Position numbers and translations under genes: made by a program. Under the pieces are notes generated by a model that did not search any database, was not told the DNA's origin, and saw nothing but the letters and a program-made list of their open reading frames with translations. A stretch of DNA of 64,000 nucleotides, taken from the NCBI GenBank assembly GCA_945860225.1, contig CAMAPT010000012.1, positions 1-64,000 on the forward strand, written 5' to 3'. Of this stretch, positions 26,707 through 36,257 are shown in pieces (position 1 is the first letter of the stretch; every line of letters begins with the position of its first letter). The DNA comes from Chitinophaga pinensis. GTDB taxonomy: Bacteria; Bacteroidota; Bacteroidia; B-17B0; Aurantibacillaceae.

Positions 26707-27771
26707 TTAATTCACGTTAATTAATTCTACATCAAATACTAACCACGAATTTGGAGGAATAACAGGAGGGTAACCATTAGCTCCGTACCCTAAATTTGCA
26801 GGTATGATTAATTTGGCTTTTCCACCTGGTTTTATTAATTGCAAGCCTTCTGTCCAACCCGGAATAACTTGGTTTAACCCGAAAGTAGCTGGTTGACCTC
26901 TGTCTACCGAACTATCAAATTTATTTCCATTTAATAAATATCCTGAATAATGAACGGTTACTTTTGAAGTAGCAGTTGGTGCCACTCCTTCACCTTCTTT
27001 TTCAATAATGTAACGTAATCCGCTGGCTGTAGTTTTAGCAGAACCGTATGTTTCGTTAAGTACTTTATCCATTTTTTCTTGTTCGGCTTTTGCTTTAGCG
27101 GCAGCTTTCGCACTTACATTTGTTTTTTCAAATTCAAATACTTTTGGCGCATCAAAATCTTCTGCTTCTTTTCCTTTTCTTAAAATAACAACATGTTTTA
27201 AAGCATCGTTTCCTTTGATAGAATCCACTACATTTTGTCCAGATACAACATGTCCAAAAACGGTATGTTTACCATCTAACCAATCTGTTTTTACGTGGGT
27301 AATAAAAAATTGGCTTCCGTTTGTTCCTGGTCCTGCGTTTGCCATAGACAAAATACCTGGGCCGATATGTTTTAATGTTTCGTCAATTTCATCAGGAAAT
27401 TTATATCCCGGATCGCCTGATCCTGTTCCTAGCGGGCAACCACCTTGTATCATGAAATTTGGGATAACACGGTGGAATTTTAAACTATCATAGTAAGGAA
27501 CTCCATCTGCTTTAACCGAATTTTTAATAGCTCCTTCTGCCAAACCAACAAAATTAGCTACCGTCATAGGTGTTTTTTTATGTTCCAATACGCAATAAAT
27601 ATCTCCTTTAGCAGTTTCAAATTTGGCATATAAGCCGTCCGGTTGTTTACTTAAAAATTCTTTGTCCATTTTGTTTAAATTTTGTTTTTTTTGTTTTTTG
27701 GGGTTATCTGACTTTGCAACTAATCCAATTGAAAATAAACTTAATACAGCTGCTAAAATTGTTTTTTTCAT
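26707..27771 (-). CDS. Fused cyclophilin-FKBP peptidyl-prolyl isomerase, exported
   Basis: I choose ATG 27771 over 27822 because it gives a signal peptide ([20 protein letters not shown]). The mature protein joins two isomerase domains: a cyclophilin ([26 protein letters not shown] and KHTVFGHVV) and a C-terminal FKBP ([38 protein letters not shown]). Both speed proline isomerisation during folding in the periplasm. It follows another FKBP gene after 37 bp, and its end faces the polA terminator. Confidence 0.92.
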   Translation of the reverse strand: MKKTILAAVLSLFSIGLVAKSDNPKKQKKQNLNKMDKEFLSKQPDGLYAKFETAKGDIYCVLEHKKTPMTVANFVGLAEGAIKNSVKADGVPYYDSLKFHRVIPNFMIQGGCPLGTGSGDPGYKFPDEIDETLKHIGPGILSMANAGPGTNGSQFFITHVKTDWLDGKHTVFGHVVSGQNVVDSIKGNDALKHVVILRKGKEAEDFDAPKVFEFEKTNVSAKAAAKAKAEQEKMDKVLNETYGSAKTTASGLRYIIEKEGEGVAPTATSKVTVHYSGYLLNGNKFDSSVDRGQPATFGLNQVIPGWTEGLQLIKPGGKAKLIIPANLGYGANGYPPVIPPNSWLVFDVELINVN

Positions 27772-27808
27772 AATTTTTGATTTTAGATTCTTAAAACCAT
27801 TAAGGCAT

Positions 27809-28717
27809 TTATTGGGAAGCACCAGCTTTAAAATCGATTAACTCTACTTCAAACAATAAGGTTGCAAAAGGAGGAATAGGTCCGTTTCCACGTGGTCCGT
27901 AACCAAGAGAAGAAGGTATGATTAATTTAGCTTTAGTACCTTTTGTCATTAATTGGAAAGCCTCTGTCCAACCCGGAATAACTTGGTTTAAAGAGAATGT
28001 TGCAGGCTCTCCTCTGTCAAGTGAACTGTCAAATTTAGTTCCATCTAATAAAGTTCCGGTATAATGAACGGTCACTTCATCAGTTGCTTTAGGATGATCT
28101 TTACCTTTGCCTTTTTGTGTTTCAATAAAAATTAATCCACTTGCAGTAGAAGCATTAGTTATTTTATTGTCAGCTAAATATTTATCTAACATCGGTTTTT
28201 CTGATTCAGATAATTTAGCAATTTCAGCCTCTTGTTTCTTTTGATTTTCTTCTAATTCTTTTTTGTTTTTAATATCAAGTAATTTAACCGTTACTTGTAA
28301 TTTATCTCCTGGTTTTGCAAATGGAGGAAGGGCCGTCATTTGATTCGTTTTTAAGAAAAAGGAATCAGCACTAATGATAAATGCCGCACTATCATTTTTA
28401 CTCATCATTGATATGGCTTCTTCGAGACTTCCTTTAAATGATGATTTAGGCAATATATAACGAACTACACCAGAACCATCTTCAGAATTTTGTCTAGAAT
28501 CATATAAAACAGAATCTGTTTTTTCACGTTTCAAAGCATAAACAATGTTTATACTAATGCCATCTCCCTCTGTGGCTTTTACACCTTTTTCATCTTGTGC
28601 AAAAAATTTGTAATGTAATCCGCTTTCTGACTTTGTAAATCCTTCAAATTCTGATTTATTGCAGGATACGAGTCCTGCTAGTAATGCAGAACCTAATAAC
28701 ATGGTAGTTTTGTTCAT
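27809..28717 (-). CDS. FKBP-type peptidyl-prolyl isomerase lipoprotein
   Basis: Start at ATG 28717 (in-frame ATG 28768 is longer), giving [19 protein letters not shown] with a lipobox. The C-terminal third is an FKBP domain ([40 protein letters not shown]) very like that of the downstream gene, suggesting duplication. The N-terminal half is a second, diverged FKBP-like domain with a charged linker. It is an envelope folding factor. A 13-bp palindrome at 28838-28850 lies upstream. Confidence 0.9.
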   Translation of the reverse strand: MNKTTMLLGSALLAGLVSCNKSEFEGFTKSESGLHYKFFAQDEKGVKATEGDGISINIVYALKREKTDSVLYDSRQNSEDGSGVVRYILPKSSFKGSLEEAISMMSKNDSAAFIISADSFFLKTNQMTALPPFAKPGDKLQVTVKLLDIKNKKELEENQKKQEAEIAKLSESEKPMLDKYLADNKITNASTASGLIFIETQKGKGKDHPKATDEVTVHYTGTLLDGTKFDSSLDRGEPATFSLNQVIPGWTEAFQLMTKGTKAKLIIPSSLGYGPRGNGPIPPFATLLFEVELIDFKAGASQ

Positions 28718-28837
28718 TTTATGTTTTATATCAATTGTTTTTATGTTGTTTTTTGGAGTAATGATCAATTATTTTCATTCTTCAAAAGCCATTGGCGAAG
28801 GTACTATTATTTTTGTAGTTTCCTTTTTTTTTCATGG

Positions 28838-28850
28838 TATTGTAACAATA
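28838..28850. promoter_or_regulatory. Perfect short palindrome upstream of the FKBP genes
   Basis: TATTGTAACAATA is symmetric around its central A. It lies 121 bp before the FKBP lipoprotein start in a 179-bp non-coding stretch. It could be an operator; no regulator is known. Confidence 0.22.
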
Positions 28851-28896
28851 TTTAACCCATTTTCCATCAGGATGATTTTATCGTAAAAACACGTTT

Positions 28897-29460
28897 CTAA
28901 TGACGATTTTTGATGATTGAAATGATGTCAATATCATACATGATCGGTGATTGGGGAGGAATTTTTTTTGTATCTCCCAACAAACCATGAGCCAAATGTG
29001 AGGGAATTAGAATTCTAGCTTTGTCTCCAGACTTGAAATAAGTGAGGGCCTTATGAAGACCATCTTCTACGTCCTCCATTCCAACGGTTATTTTTTTGGC
29101 ACCATCATTTTTTGACGAATAGCAAATGGTACCGTCTAATAACGAAACGGTATACTCAATCTTAATGATATCCCCATTTTTAATGGAATCTCCTTTAGCA
29201 GATGTTTTGTAAACGAAAAAACGGATGCCACTTTTGGTTTTAATAAAGGGCATTTGATGAGATTTTTGATAATAATCCATCTCGTCATTTTCCTTCACAA
29301 CCAGCTGTTGATTGGCTTTTACAAATTGTTGTTTTATTTTTTCCTGATTCAATGGTTGATCTTTCTCTGTGCCTGATTCAGATTGACAAGCAACTAACCA
29401 GAAGGAAAGGCAAGTCAATAAAAATGGCTTAAATCTGTTGAGACGAAACATTAAACACAT
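28897..29460 (-). CDS. FKBP-type isomerase lipoprotein, GldI-like
   Basis: A 187-residue lipoprotein with signal and lipobox SFWLVAC. A single FKBP domain occupies the C-terminal half (SIKNGDIIKIEYTVSLLDGT, KSGDKARILIPSHLAHG). Size and layout resemble GldI, a gliding-associated isomerase of flavobacteria, but close relatives exist outside gliding bacteria, so the gene symbol is withheld. It begins five bases after the tatA stop; ATG 29451 is a possible alternative start. It is the third isomerase gene in succession on this strand. Confidence 0.85.
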   Translation of the reverse strand: MCLMFRLNRFKPFLLTCLSFWLVACQSESGTEKDQPLNQEKIKQQFVKANQQLVVKENDEMDYYQKSHQMPFIKTKSGIRFFVYKTSAKGDSIKNGDIIKIEYTVSLLDGTICYSSKNDGAKKITVGMEDVEDGLHKALTYFKSGDKARILIPSHLAHGLLGDTKKIPPQSPIMYDIDIISIIKNRH

Positions 29461-29465
29461 TGGAT

Positions 29466-29726
29466 TTATTTTGGATCAGATAATGAATCAACTTCTTTCT
29501 TCACTTCCTGAATATGTTCTTGTATGGTGGAGGTAATGCCTCCTGTGCTTTGGTGAATGTCTTTTTGAATTCCATTAGCCGCATCTTTAAATTCTCTTAT
29601 ACCTTTACCAAGGGTTTTAGCTATATTAGGAACACCTTTTCCGCCAAATAGCAACAAAATGACAATTAATATTAAAGCAACTTCTCCGCCACCTAAATTT
29701 AAAAAAAGTATCAATAGAGGGTTCAT
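29466..29726 (-). CDS. tatA: Sec-independent (Tat) translocase protein TatA/E
   Basis: An 86-residue protein with one N-terminal transmembrane helix, a glycine hinge and an amphipathic helix: GGGEVALILIVILLLFGGKG then VPNIAKTLGKGIREFKDA. This is the TatA layout, in which the protein forms the pore for folded proteins with twin-arginine signals. tatC is not nearby. It is closely followed by the GldI-like isomerase, so the two are probably in one transcript. Confidence 0.93.
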   Translation of the reverse strand: MNPLLILFLNLGGGEVALILIVILLLFGGKGVPNIAKTLGKGIREFKDAANGIQKDIHQSTGGITSTIQEHIQEVKKEVDSLSDPK

Positions 29727-29789
29727 GGTATAAAAATATGAATTAACTGGTTATGAGTAAATAGATTTTAACCCGACTCAAAATTAACA

Positions 29790-31055
29790 TTAAGTTTTTT
29801 GTTTTTTCTTTTTAGCAGCCGGAAATAATATGTTGTTTAAAATAAGGCGGTAGCCAGGAGAATTAGGGTGTAAATTTAAATCTGTAGGAGGATCTTCTAC
29901 ACGGTGTTCATAATCCTCTGGATCATGCCCACCATAAAATGTCCATGTACCTTTTCCATGGTCTCCGTGAATGTATCGGGCTTCATTGTAGGCTTTGGCT
30001 TCACCCAAAATCAAGATATTTTTTTTAATGTAGGTTTTTGTATAGGCCGTAGTTTGTCCATAAAAACCCTTAATGGTTTGCGTATGATTTTGACAAAGCA
30101 TGGTTGGTACGGGATCCCATTTGGCAGAAAAATCAAATAATGTAAATACATCATTATCTTTAGTAATACCAAATTGTCGTCTAGGACCGGTGGCATCGAT
30201 GGTTGAAAACTCGTATTCATAAGGATTGGTGCTCAATTGGTATTTTTCGAAAGCATAGCACTTAGAATAATCAATTTTTTTATTCATGGCTGGGTCTGCG
30301 GGGTCGTGGTCAAACATTGATTCGCAAATATCAATGCCTTCTGATGCGAGGGCAATGTCATAACTATCGGTAGCACTGCACATGGCAAATAAAAAACCGC
30401 CGGTAAAAACATAATCATTTATTTTTTTTGCGACCGCTAATTTTAGCTGTGAAACTTTTGAAAACCCTAACTTTTTTGCGGTAGCTTCATTGTCCTTAAC
30501 CTCTGTTTGATACCAAGCTGTTTGATGAAAGCTCCCATAAAATCGGCCATACTGTCCGGTAAAATCTTCATGATGTAGATGCAGCCAATCATAGTTTTTC
30601 AATTCATCTCCTAAAATTTCTTCGTCATACACCACATCGTATGGAATTTCTGCATATTTCAAAACTAACGTTACTGCATCATCCCAAGGTTGTTTTATCT
30701 TAGGAGAATAAACCGCTATTTTAGGCGCTTTTTCTAATTTAATAGCATCTTGGTTAATTTCGGGATTTGCAATATCTGCTAATATGCCATTGGCTTGTGC
30801 ATCTGAAATAAGTTCGTAACTAATACCACGTACGGTACATTCGGCAGTAACCGGCTTCGAATTAGGAATTAAAAAACTTCCACCTCTGTAATTTACCAAC
30901 CATTGAATTTCTAATTCTCCTTTCAAACTCCAATATGCTATCCCGTATGCCTTTAAATGATTTTTTTGGGTTTCGTCCATTGGAATCAATATATAGCTAC
31001 CGACACACCGAATTGTAAGTAGCAAAAACAAAGGTATTAAGAATAGCTTTTTCAT
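29790..31055 (-). CDS. Conserved exported protein (family often labelled 'asparagine synthetase B')
   Basis: Start placed at ATG 31055, giving the signal peptide MKKLFLIPLFLLLTIRC; ATGs at 31067 and 31079 are also in frame. The protein is a Bacteroidota family that databases often call asparagine synthetase B. It has none of the marks of that enzyme: no N-terminal catalytic cysteine after Met, no PP-loop SGG(L/V)DS. It has instead conserved runs such as LKAYGIAYWSL, VNYRGGSFLIP, YDWLHLHHEDFTGQYG and GDHGKGTWTFYGGHDPEDY. The fold of the middle part may be glutamine-amidotransferase-like. Function unknown. Confidence 0.8.
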   Translation of the reverse strand: MKKLFLIPLFLLLTIRCVGSYILIPMDETQKNHLKAYGIAYWSLKGELEIQWLVNYRGGSFLIPNSKPVTAECTVRGISYELISDAQANGILADIANPEINQDAIKLEKAPKIAVYSPKIKQPWDDAVTLVLKYAEIPYDVVYDEEILGDELKNYDWLHLHHEDFTGQYGRFYGSFHQTAWYQTEVKDNEATAKKLGFSKVSQLKLAVAKKINDYVFTGGFLFAMCSATDSYDIALASEGIDICESMFDHDPADPAMNKKIDYSKCYAFEKYQLSTNPYEYEFSTIDATGPRRQFGITKDNDVFTLFDFSAKWDPVPTMLCQNHTQTIKGFYGQTTAYTKTYIKKNILILGEAKAYNEARYIHGDHGKGTWTFYGGHDPEDYEHRVEDPPTDLNLHPNSPGYRLILNNILFPAAKKKKQKT

Positions 31056-31127
31056 TTGGTAGTTCATATTTATAACCAAAAGATACTGAAATCTTTGGTT
31101 AAGATTCGTTAATAGTTCTTAAAATCA

Positions 31128-31490
31128 TTAACCGTGGTATACTCTCGAGAATATGATTAATCCGTTTTTTATTTGGAGCACTTCACCAACTTGTAAATCT
31201 TCTTCTCCTAATACATGTCTAATATATTCCATAAACACTTGTTCATCATCTGCGGTTAACTTCGTCATTTCATATTGTAAGCTAGGTAACCTATCAAAGG
31301 CATCTTGCCACCACGCTTTGAGTGCCGATTTACCTTTAATTAAACCTTGAGTTTCGGGCATTCTTACTTTTAATTTAGGGCTGTAATGTTGGGCATCATT
31401 GTCGTATAGCGACAATAATTTTTCTAAATGATGTTCATTAAAGGCTTCAAACCATTTAATGGCTATTTGTTTATTAGTTAGCGCTGTCAT
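31128..31490 (-). CDS. SnoaL-like (NTF2-fold) protein
   Basis: Start at ATG 31490 (MTALTNKQIAIKWFEAFNEH); an in-frame ATG at 31508 adds six residues. About 120 residues with the cone-shaped NTF2/SnoaL fold, seen in KWFEAFNEHHLEKLLSLYDNDAQHYSP and the final strand pattern GEVLQIKNGLIIFSRVYH. Such proteins are either small isomerases/hydrolases or binding proteins, and the substrate is unknown. It lies between the exported family above and the divergent UbiD-like gene. Confidence 0.8.
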   Translation of the reverse strand: MTALTNKQIAIKWFEAFNEHHLEKLLSLYDNDAQHYSPKLKVRMPETQGLIKGKSALKAWWQDAFDRLPSLQYEMTKLTADDEQVFMEYIRHVLGEEDLQVGEVLQIKNGLIIFSRVYHG

Positions 31491-31556
31491 AAAATAAAAT
31501 ATACCCAAATGTAGTTATTAAATTAAACCTCTTTATATTTAAACTGTTTAAAAGCT

Positions 31557-33395
31557 ATGTATAAAAGTTTAAAGGCCTGTTTAGATGATTTGGAACAAAA
31601 CCAACATCTTGTAAGAATCAAAGAAGAAGTAGATCCAAACCTCGAAATGGCGTCTATTCATTTAAGAGTTCATGAAATGGGAGGCCCTGCCCTATTATTT
31701 GAAAATGTTAAGGGAACGTCCTTTCAGTGTGCTTCCAATATTTTTGGAACTTTAGAACGAAGCAAGTTCATTTTTCGAGACACATTATCTAAAATTCAGG
31801 ATTTAATTGAGATTAAAAACAATCCCATCAAAGCCATTAAACATCCTCTGAAATATGCAAATGTTGCATTAACAGCTTTATCAGCACTTCCTTTAAAAAA
31901 TCCATTATCAAAGCCTGTTTTATATAAAGAGACTACCATTGATAAACTTCCACTAATAAAACATTGGGCTATGGATGGAGGCGCTTTTGTGACATTGCCA
32001 CAAGTATATAGCGAAGACATTAATCAACCCGGCATTATGAATTCTAATTTGGGAATGTATAGAATTCAACTAAGCGGAAATGATTATTTATTAAATAAAG
32101 AAATTGGTTTACATTACCAATTACATCGTGGGATAGGCGTACATCAATCTAAAGCAAATAAACAGGGTAAGCCATTGAAAGTATCAGTTTTTGTTGGCGG
32201 GCCTCCAAGTCATACGGTAGCCGCCGTGATGCCATTGCCGGAAGGATTAAGCGAAATGACTTTTGCAGGAGCGTTGGGGAATAGAAGATTTAGATACGTT
32301 TACCAAGATGGTTTTTGTGTGAGTACAGATGCTGATTTTGTAATTACCGGCGAAGTTTACCCACAAGATAATAAACCGGAAGGCCCTTTTGGTGATCATT
32401 TGGGGTATTACAGTTTAAAACATAATTTTCCTGTGATGAAAGTCCATAAAGTATATCATCGTGAAGATGCCATTTGGCCATTTACAGTAGTTGGCAGACC
32501 ACCTCAGGAGGATACCAGTTTCGGACAAATTATCCATGAATTAACAGGAAACGCCATAAGACACGAATTACCTGGTGTAAAAGAAGTACATGCCGTTGAT
32601 GCAGCCGGTGTTCATCCATTATTATTAGCCATTGGTAGCGAACGATACACCCCTTACAACCAAACTAAACAGCCCGCAGAATTATTAACGATTGCTAATC
32701 ATATATTAGGGAAAGGTCAATTGAGTTTAGCCAAGTATTTATTTATTACAGCGGATGAAACTAATCAACTTTCTACGCATCGTGAGTCGGAGTTTTATCA
32801 GTACATATTGGAACGTATTAATTTGAAACGAGATTTACATTTTCATACTAATACTAGTATCGACACACTCGATTACAGTGGAACAGGATTAAATAGTGGA
32901 AGTAAACTAGTTGTAGCGGCTTATGGAGATAAATTAAGAGACCTTGAAAAGACTGTTACAGAGACGCTGAAAAATGTTAAAACGTTTGTTAATCCTCAGA
33001 TTCCTTTTCCGGGAGTATTAGTTTTGCAAGGTCGTTCTTTTGAAACCTATGATAAAGCCAAACAAGAATTTGAACAATTAAATGAAGAGGTAAAACAAAA
33101 AAACATTAATTTGAATGGTTTTCCGATGATTGTAGTGGTAGATGATTCTTCATTTAGTTCGGCCACTATTAAAAACTGGTTATGGGTAACTTTTACTCGC
33201 TCGAATCCAAGTCATGATATATATGGAATAAAGCCGTTTACAGAATACAAACATTTTGGCTGTGATAACATGATTATCGATGCTCGAATCAAACCTCATC
33301 ATGCTCCTGTGTTAGAAAAAATACCGGAAATAGAAAAAAAAGTGGATAAACTTTTTGAACCGGGAGGGAGCTTATATACGCTGATTAAAAAGTAA
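31557..33395 (+). CDS. UbiD-family decarboxylase
   Basis: A 612-residue member of the UbiD family, which decarboxylates aromatic or unsaturated acids with the prenylated flavin prFMN. Conserved stretches include GMYRIQLSGND, GLHYQLHRGIGVH, KPEGPFGDHLGYYS and the C-terminal DARIKPHHAPVLEKIPEI. A prFMN synthase (UbiX) is not in the window. In Bacteroidota UbiD proteins of this length are often tied to menaquinone synthesis, but no other such gene is adjacent, so the substrate remains open. It is monocistronic, converging on rdgB. Confidence 0.88.
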   Translation: MYKSLKACLDDLEQNQHLVRIKEEVDPNLEMASIHLRVHEMGGPALLFENVKGTSFQCASNIFGTLERSKFIFRDTLSKIQDLIEIKNNPIKAIKHPLKYANVALTALSALPLKNPLSKPVLYKETTIDKLPLIKHWAMDGGAFVTLPQVYSEDINQPGIMNSNLGMYRIQLSGNDYLLNKEIGLHYQLHRGIGVHQSKANKQGKPLKVSVFVGGPPSHTVAAVMPLPEGLSEMTFAGALGNRRFRYVYQDGFCVSTDADFVITGEVYPQDNKPEGPFGDHLGYYSLKHNFPVMKVHKVYHREDAIWPFTVVGRPPQEDTSFGQIIHELTGNAIRHELPGVKEVHAVDAAGVHPLLLAIGSERYTPYNQTKQPAELLTIANHILGKGQLSLAKYLFITADETNQLSTHRESEFYQYILERINLKRDLHFHTNTSIDTLDYSGTGLNSGSKLVVAAYGDKLRDLEKTVTETLKNVKTFVNPQIPFPGVLVLQGRSFETYDKAKQEFEQLNEEVKQKNINLNGFPMIVVVDDSSFSSATIKNWLWVTFTRSNPSHDIYGIKPFTEYKHFGCDNMIIDARIKPHHAPVLEKIPEIEKKVDKLFEPGGSLYTLIKK

Positions 33396-33459
33396 TCGTT
33401 TAGATTTTCTTGTTAACTGTTTGATGAATTTTATACCATTGATCGTTTTACGAAAAAAT

Positions 33460-34041
33460 TCATGAATGCAATGTGGTCAAGTAATTGATCACTTTTTTAA
33501 AGGCAATAGCCCTGTGAGAAATAGCATTTTTTGTTGCTAAATTCATTTCGGAAAATGTTTTATCATAACCATCGGGCATAAAAATAGGATCATATCCAAA
33601 ACCATTATTTCCACGTTTTTCGGTGATGATGTGCCCATTTATTATTCCTTCGAATAGCTGCTCTTTACCATCAATAATAATAGCAATAACCGTTTTAAAA
33701 TAGGCCTTACGGTTTGTTACATCATACAAATCAGAAATTAATTTCTGAATATTATCATCATCGTTTTTTTGATCACCTGCGTATCTAGCAGAATAAACTC
33801 CAGGCGCACCATTCAAAGCTTCCACCAATAAGCCGCTGTCGTCTGCAAAACAATTCATTCCTGTTTGATGATGGATAGTCCTGACTTTTAATAAAGCATT
33901 TCCCTCTATCGTATCAGACGTCTCCTCGACATCTGTTTCTATCTTAACATCGTTTAAACTCAATAATTCGATAAACGAGGGAATTAAGCTTTTGACCTCT
34001 TTAAATTTATTTTGATTATGAGTGGCAAATAGGAGTCGCAT
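33460..34041 (-). CDS. rdgB: Non-canonical purine NTP pyrophosphatase
   Basis: A 193-residue RdgB/HAM1-family enzyme that hydrolyses dITP, ITP and XTP to the monophosphate, keeping deaminated purines out of DNA. Motifs are LLFATHNQNKFKEV at the N-terminus, FADDSGLLVEALNGAPGVYSARYAG, NGFGYDPIF and SHRAIAFKK. Length is normal. It is the last gene of a minus-strand group that starts upstream with parA, with a gap of 48 bp to the DUF3820 gene. Confidence 0.95.
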   Translation of the reverse strand: MRLLFATHNQNKFKEVKSLIPSFIELLSLNDVKIETDVEETSDTIEGNALLKVRTIHHQTGMNCFADDSGLLVEALNGAPGVYSARYAGDQKNDDDNIQKLISDLYDVTNRKAYFKTVIAIIIDGKEQLFEGIINGHIITEKRGNNGFGYDPIFMPDGYDKTFSEMNLATKNAISHRAIAFKKVINYLTTLHS

Positions 34042-34089
34042 AATAAATTGATTTTGAATAGTGGATTTAAAAATAAGAGACCTATCAAA

Positions 34090-34302
34090 TTATTTTTTTA
34101 AAGGTTCTAATAAATACTCTAATCCATTAGATTTGATTTCATACATAGTAGCTAACATCATTCCTAATTTTCCTTCAGGAAAGCCTTTTCGCTGAAACCA
34201 CTCTAGATATGAAACAGGTAAGTTTGCTAAGGTTATACCTTGGTAACGCCCATAAGGCATTTTTACTTTAACGAGTTCTAAGAGTATTTCAGAGTTATGC
34301 AT
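34090..34302 (-). CDS. DUF3820 family protein
   Basis: A 70-residue protein matching the DUF3820 pattern: MPYGRYQGITLANLPVSYLEWF followed by a basic C-terminal helix. Members are sometimes named putative quorum-sensing-regulated virulence factor, which is not supported here. Short exonuclease-like relatives carry the same domain at their C-terminus, so a nucleic-acid role is possible. It sits between lepB and rdgB on the same strand. Confidence 0.8.
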   Translation of the reverse strand: MHNSEILLELVKVKMPYGRYQGITLANLPVSYLEWFQRKGFPEGKLGMMLATMYEIKSNGLEYLLEPLKK

Positions 34303-34370
34303 GTTTTTTTAACAAATAAGCCACATAGGTTTTAGGTTTGTATGTACTATGTAACTAGGTGTTTGTATTA

Positions 34371-36206
34371 TTACTTTTTCTTGCCGAAAAATAATAGTCG
34401 GAAATAATCACTGAAAGAATAATTTTTTCGTTTTTTATCAATGAAATTATATCCAAAAATTAAAATCACAATAATAGCAACAGGAATTTTCCAAGAAACT
34501 AATCCATCTTCACTAACATAACTCATGAAACGCTCCCATCGGAACTTTCCATCATGCGAATTTTTAGTTAATGAACCTAAAATAGATTTTCCGGTAATCG
34601 GATTATTTTTAGGGTCTTTCATACTAAACCAAACAAATACAGGGCGGCCAACGACATGGTCAAATGGAACAACACCCCAGCTTCGGCTATCGGCAGAGTT
34701 ATGGCGATTATCCCCCATCATCCAATAATATCCTTGTTTAAAAGTATATGATGTCATCGGTTTCCCATCGTATAATACTTGAGCGCCAGAGGTTGTAATT
34801 TGATGTATGCCATTATCATAAGTACTTAACATTTTTTCATACAAACAAATATTTCCAGTATCAATTTGAATAGTCATCCCTGCTGATGGCAATATCATTG
34901 GACCAAAGTTGTCATTATTCCATGCAAAATGTTTATGATGAGGGAAAATACGAGGGTCGCGTTTACCTTTCGGTTCAATTTTTTTATGTGCATAGTATAC
35001 GCCTTGTATTTTTTTGATTTTTTCAGCCACATCAACCGGCATATTTAAATCATAATAAGAAGTATCATTTAGGATTTTTATAGCAGAGGTATCATTTGGA
35101 TTTTCAATTTTTGACGCTTCTGTGACATAAATATCGTATTCTTCCAATAATTCAAAATTTGATAAAACAGGTTCATGCATATTATTTTGACTATTTTCTC
35201 CGAATAATGGTCCTTTAGTTGCCACAATATAACGATGCTGAGCATGCTCAGGCATTTCTTGTTTTACATCATTAATATATACTTCTCCATCTTTAATCTC
35301 TAGTTTGTCTCCTGCTATCGCGACGCAACGTTTCACATAATGTTCTCGTTTGTCTGCGGGTCTTCCTGTTATTTCTCCAAATGGTTTTTGTGGGCCATTT
35401 ACATAATTCCAGGCTTGTTCTTGATAAACTTCATCTGATTTTTTTCCGCCATCTTCTTGTTTAATACTGGATGCAATTTCTCGTACCAACTGATAATAAC
35501 TCATGTTTTGCATCCCTAATGCTACTGTGTCACCATCCGGATAATTAAACACAACAATTTCTCCGTTTTTTGGCTTTGAGTAACCAGGTAAACGGAAATA
35601 AGGAATTTTAATCCATTCTAAATATGATTTTGTACTTTGGGTAAATGGTAAGGTATGATGAGCAAATGGGAATGCAATGGGTGTTTGAGGTACTTTGGCG
35701 CCATAACATACTTTGTTAACGAATAAAAAATCACCAACCATTAATGATTTTTCTAATGATGAGGTTGGGATGGTAAAAGCTTCGAAAAAGAACCCTCGGA
35801 TTATAGATGCGGCAACTACCGCAAAAATAATTGGGTCAGCCCAATTTTTGATAAAAGAAGATTCAGATCTAATATCTGTAACACCAAAATATTTAATCTC
35901 TTTATTAAATCCTAAATAGGCGAAATAGATATACGGAAATAATGAGGCAAGCAGTAAATCATTATTCATCCTTTTTTTAAAAGCACGAGCCAAATGAAAT
36001 CCATACACACCGAACATAATTAAATTAACTCCCGGAACAATCATAATCAAGCCCCACCATTTCGGGCGATTAATAATGCTGCCTAATACCCAAAAATTAT
36101 AAATAGGTATCAATGCTTTCCAAGCAGGTAGTCCGGCTTTTTCAAAAATTTTATAAAGTCCTATAAAAGAAATTAAAATCAGGATTAAAAAAATGATGTT
36201 ACCCAT
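34371..36206 (-). CDS. lepB: Signal peptidase I with N-terminal membrane domain
   Basis: A 611-residue type I signal peptidase, much longer than the 324 residues of E. coli LepB. The first 110 residues form a membrane domain (DUF5684-like, AGLPAWKALIPIYNFW). The catalytic Ser150 is in FTIPTSSLEKSLMVGD and the general base Lys292 is in YVKRCVAIAGDK. The final box is MMGDNRHNSADSRSWGVVP. A long insert (about 325-460) lies between the Lys and the last box. A further transmembrane helix follows near 575. It cleaves signal peptides of Sec-exported proteins, including the T9SS cargo. Confidence 0.95.
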   Translation of the reverse strand: MGNIIFLILILISFIGLYKIFEKAGLPAWKALIPIYNFWVLGSIINRPKWWGLIMIVPGVNLIMFGVYGFHLARAFKKRMNNDLLLASLFPYIYFAYLGFNKEIKYFGVTDIRSESSFIKNWADPIIFAVVAASIIRGFFFEAFTIPTSSLEKSLMVGDFLFVNKVCYGAKVPQTPIAFPFAHHTLPFTQSTKSYLEWIKIPYFRLPGYSKPKNGEIVVFNYPDGDTVALGMQNMSYYQLVREIASSIKQEDGGKKSDEVYQEQAWNYVNGPQKPFGEITGRPADKREHYVKRCVAIAGDKLEIKDGEVYINDVKQEMPEHAQHRYIVATKGPLFGENSQNNMHEPVLSNFELLEEYDIYVTEASKIENPNDTSAIKILNDTSYYDLNMPVDVAEKIKKIQGVYYAHKKIEPKGKRDPRIFPHHKHFAWNNDNFGPMILPSAGMTIQIDTGNICLYEKMLSTYDNGIHQITTSGAQVLYDGKPMTSYTFKQGYYWMMGDNRHNSADSRSWGVVPFDHVVGRPVFVWFSMKDPKNNPITGKSILGSLTKNSHDGKFRWERFMSYVSEDGLVSWKIPVAIIVILIFGYNFIDKKRKNYSFSDYFRLLFFGKKK

Positions 36207-36257
36207 ATACTATTTCATTCAAAAGTTGTTAAAATTTAAAAGTTTAATAAAACGATA

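Noticed and set aside
33424-33462. TGAATTTT/AAAATTCA inverted repeat between the convergent UbiD and rdgB genes
   Set aside because: A:T-rich with a 20-plus base loop; expected by chance in this composition.
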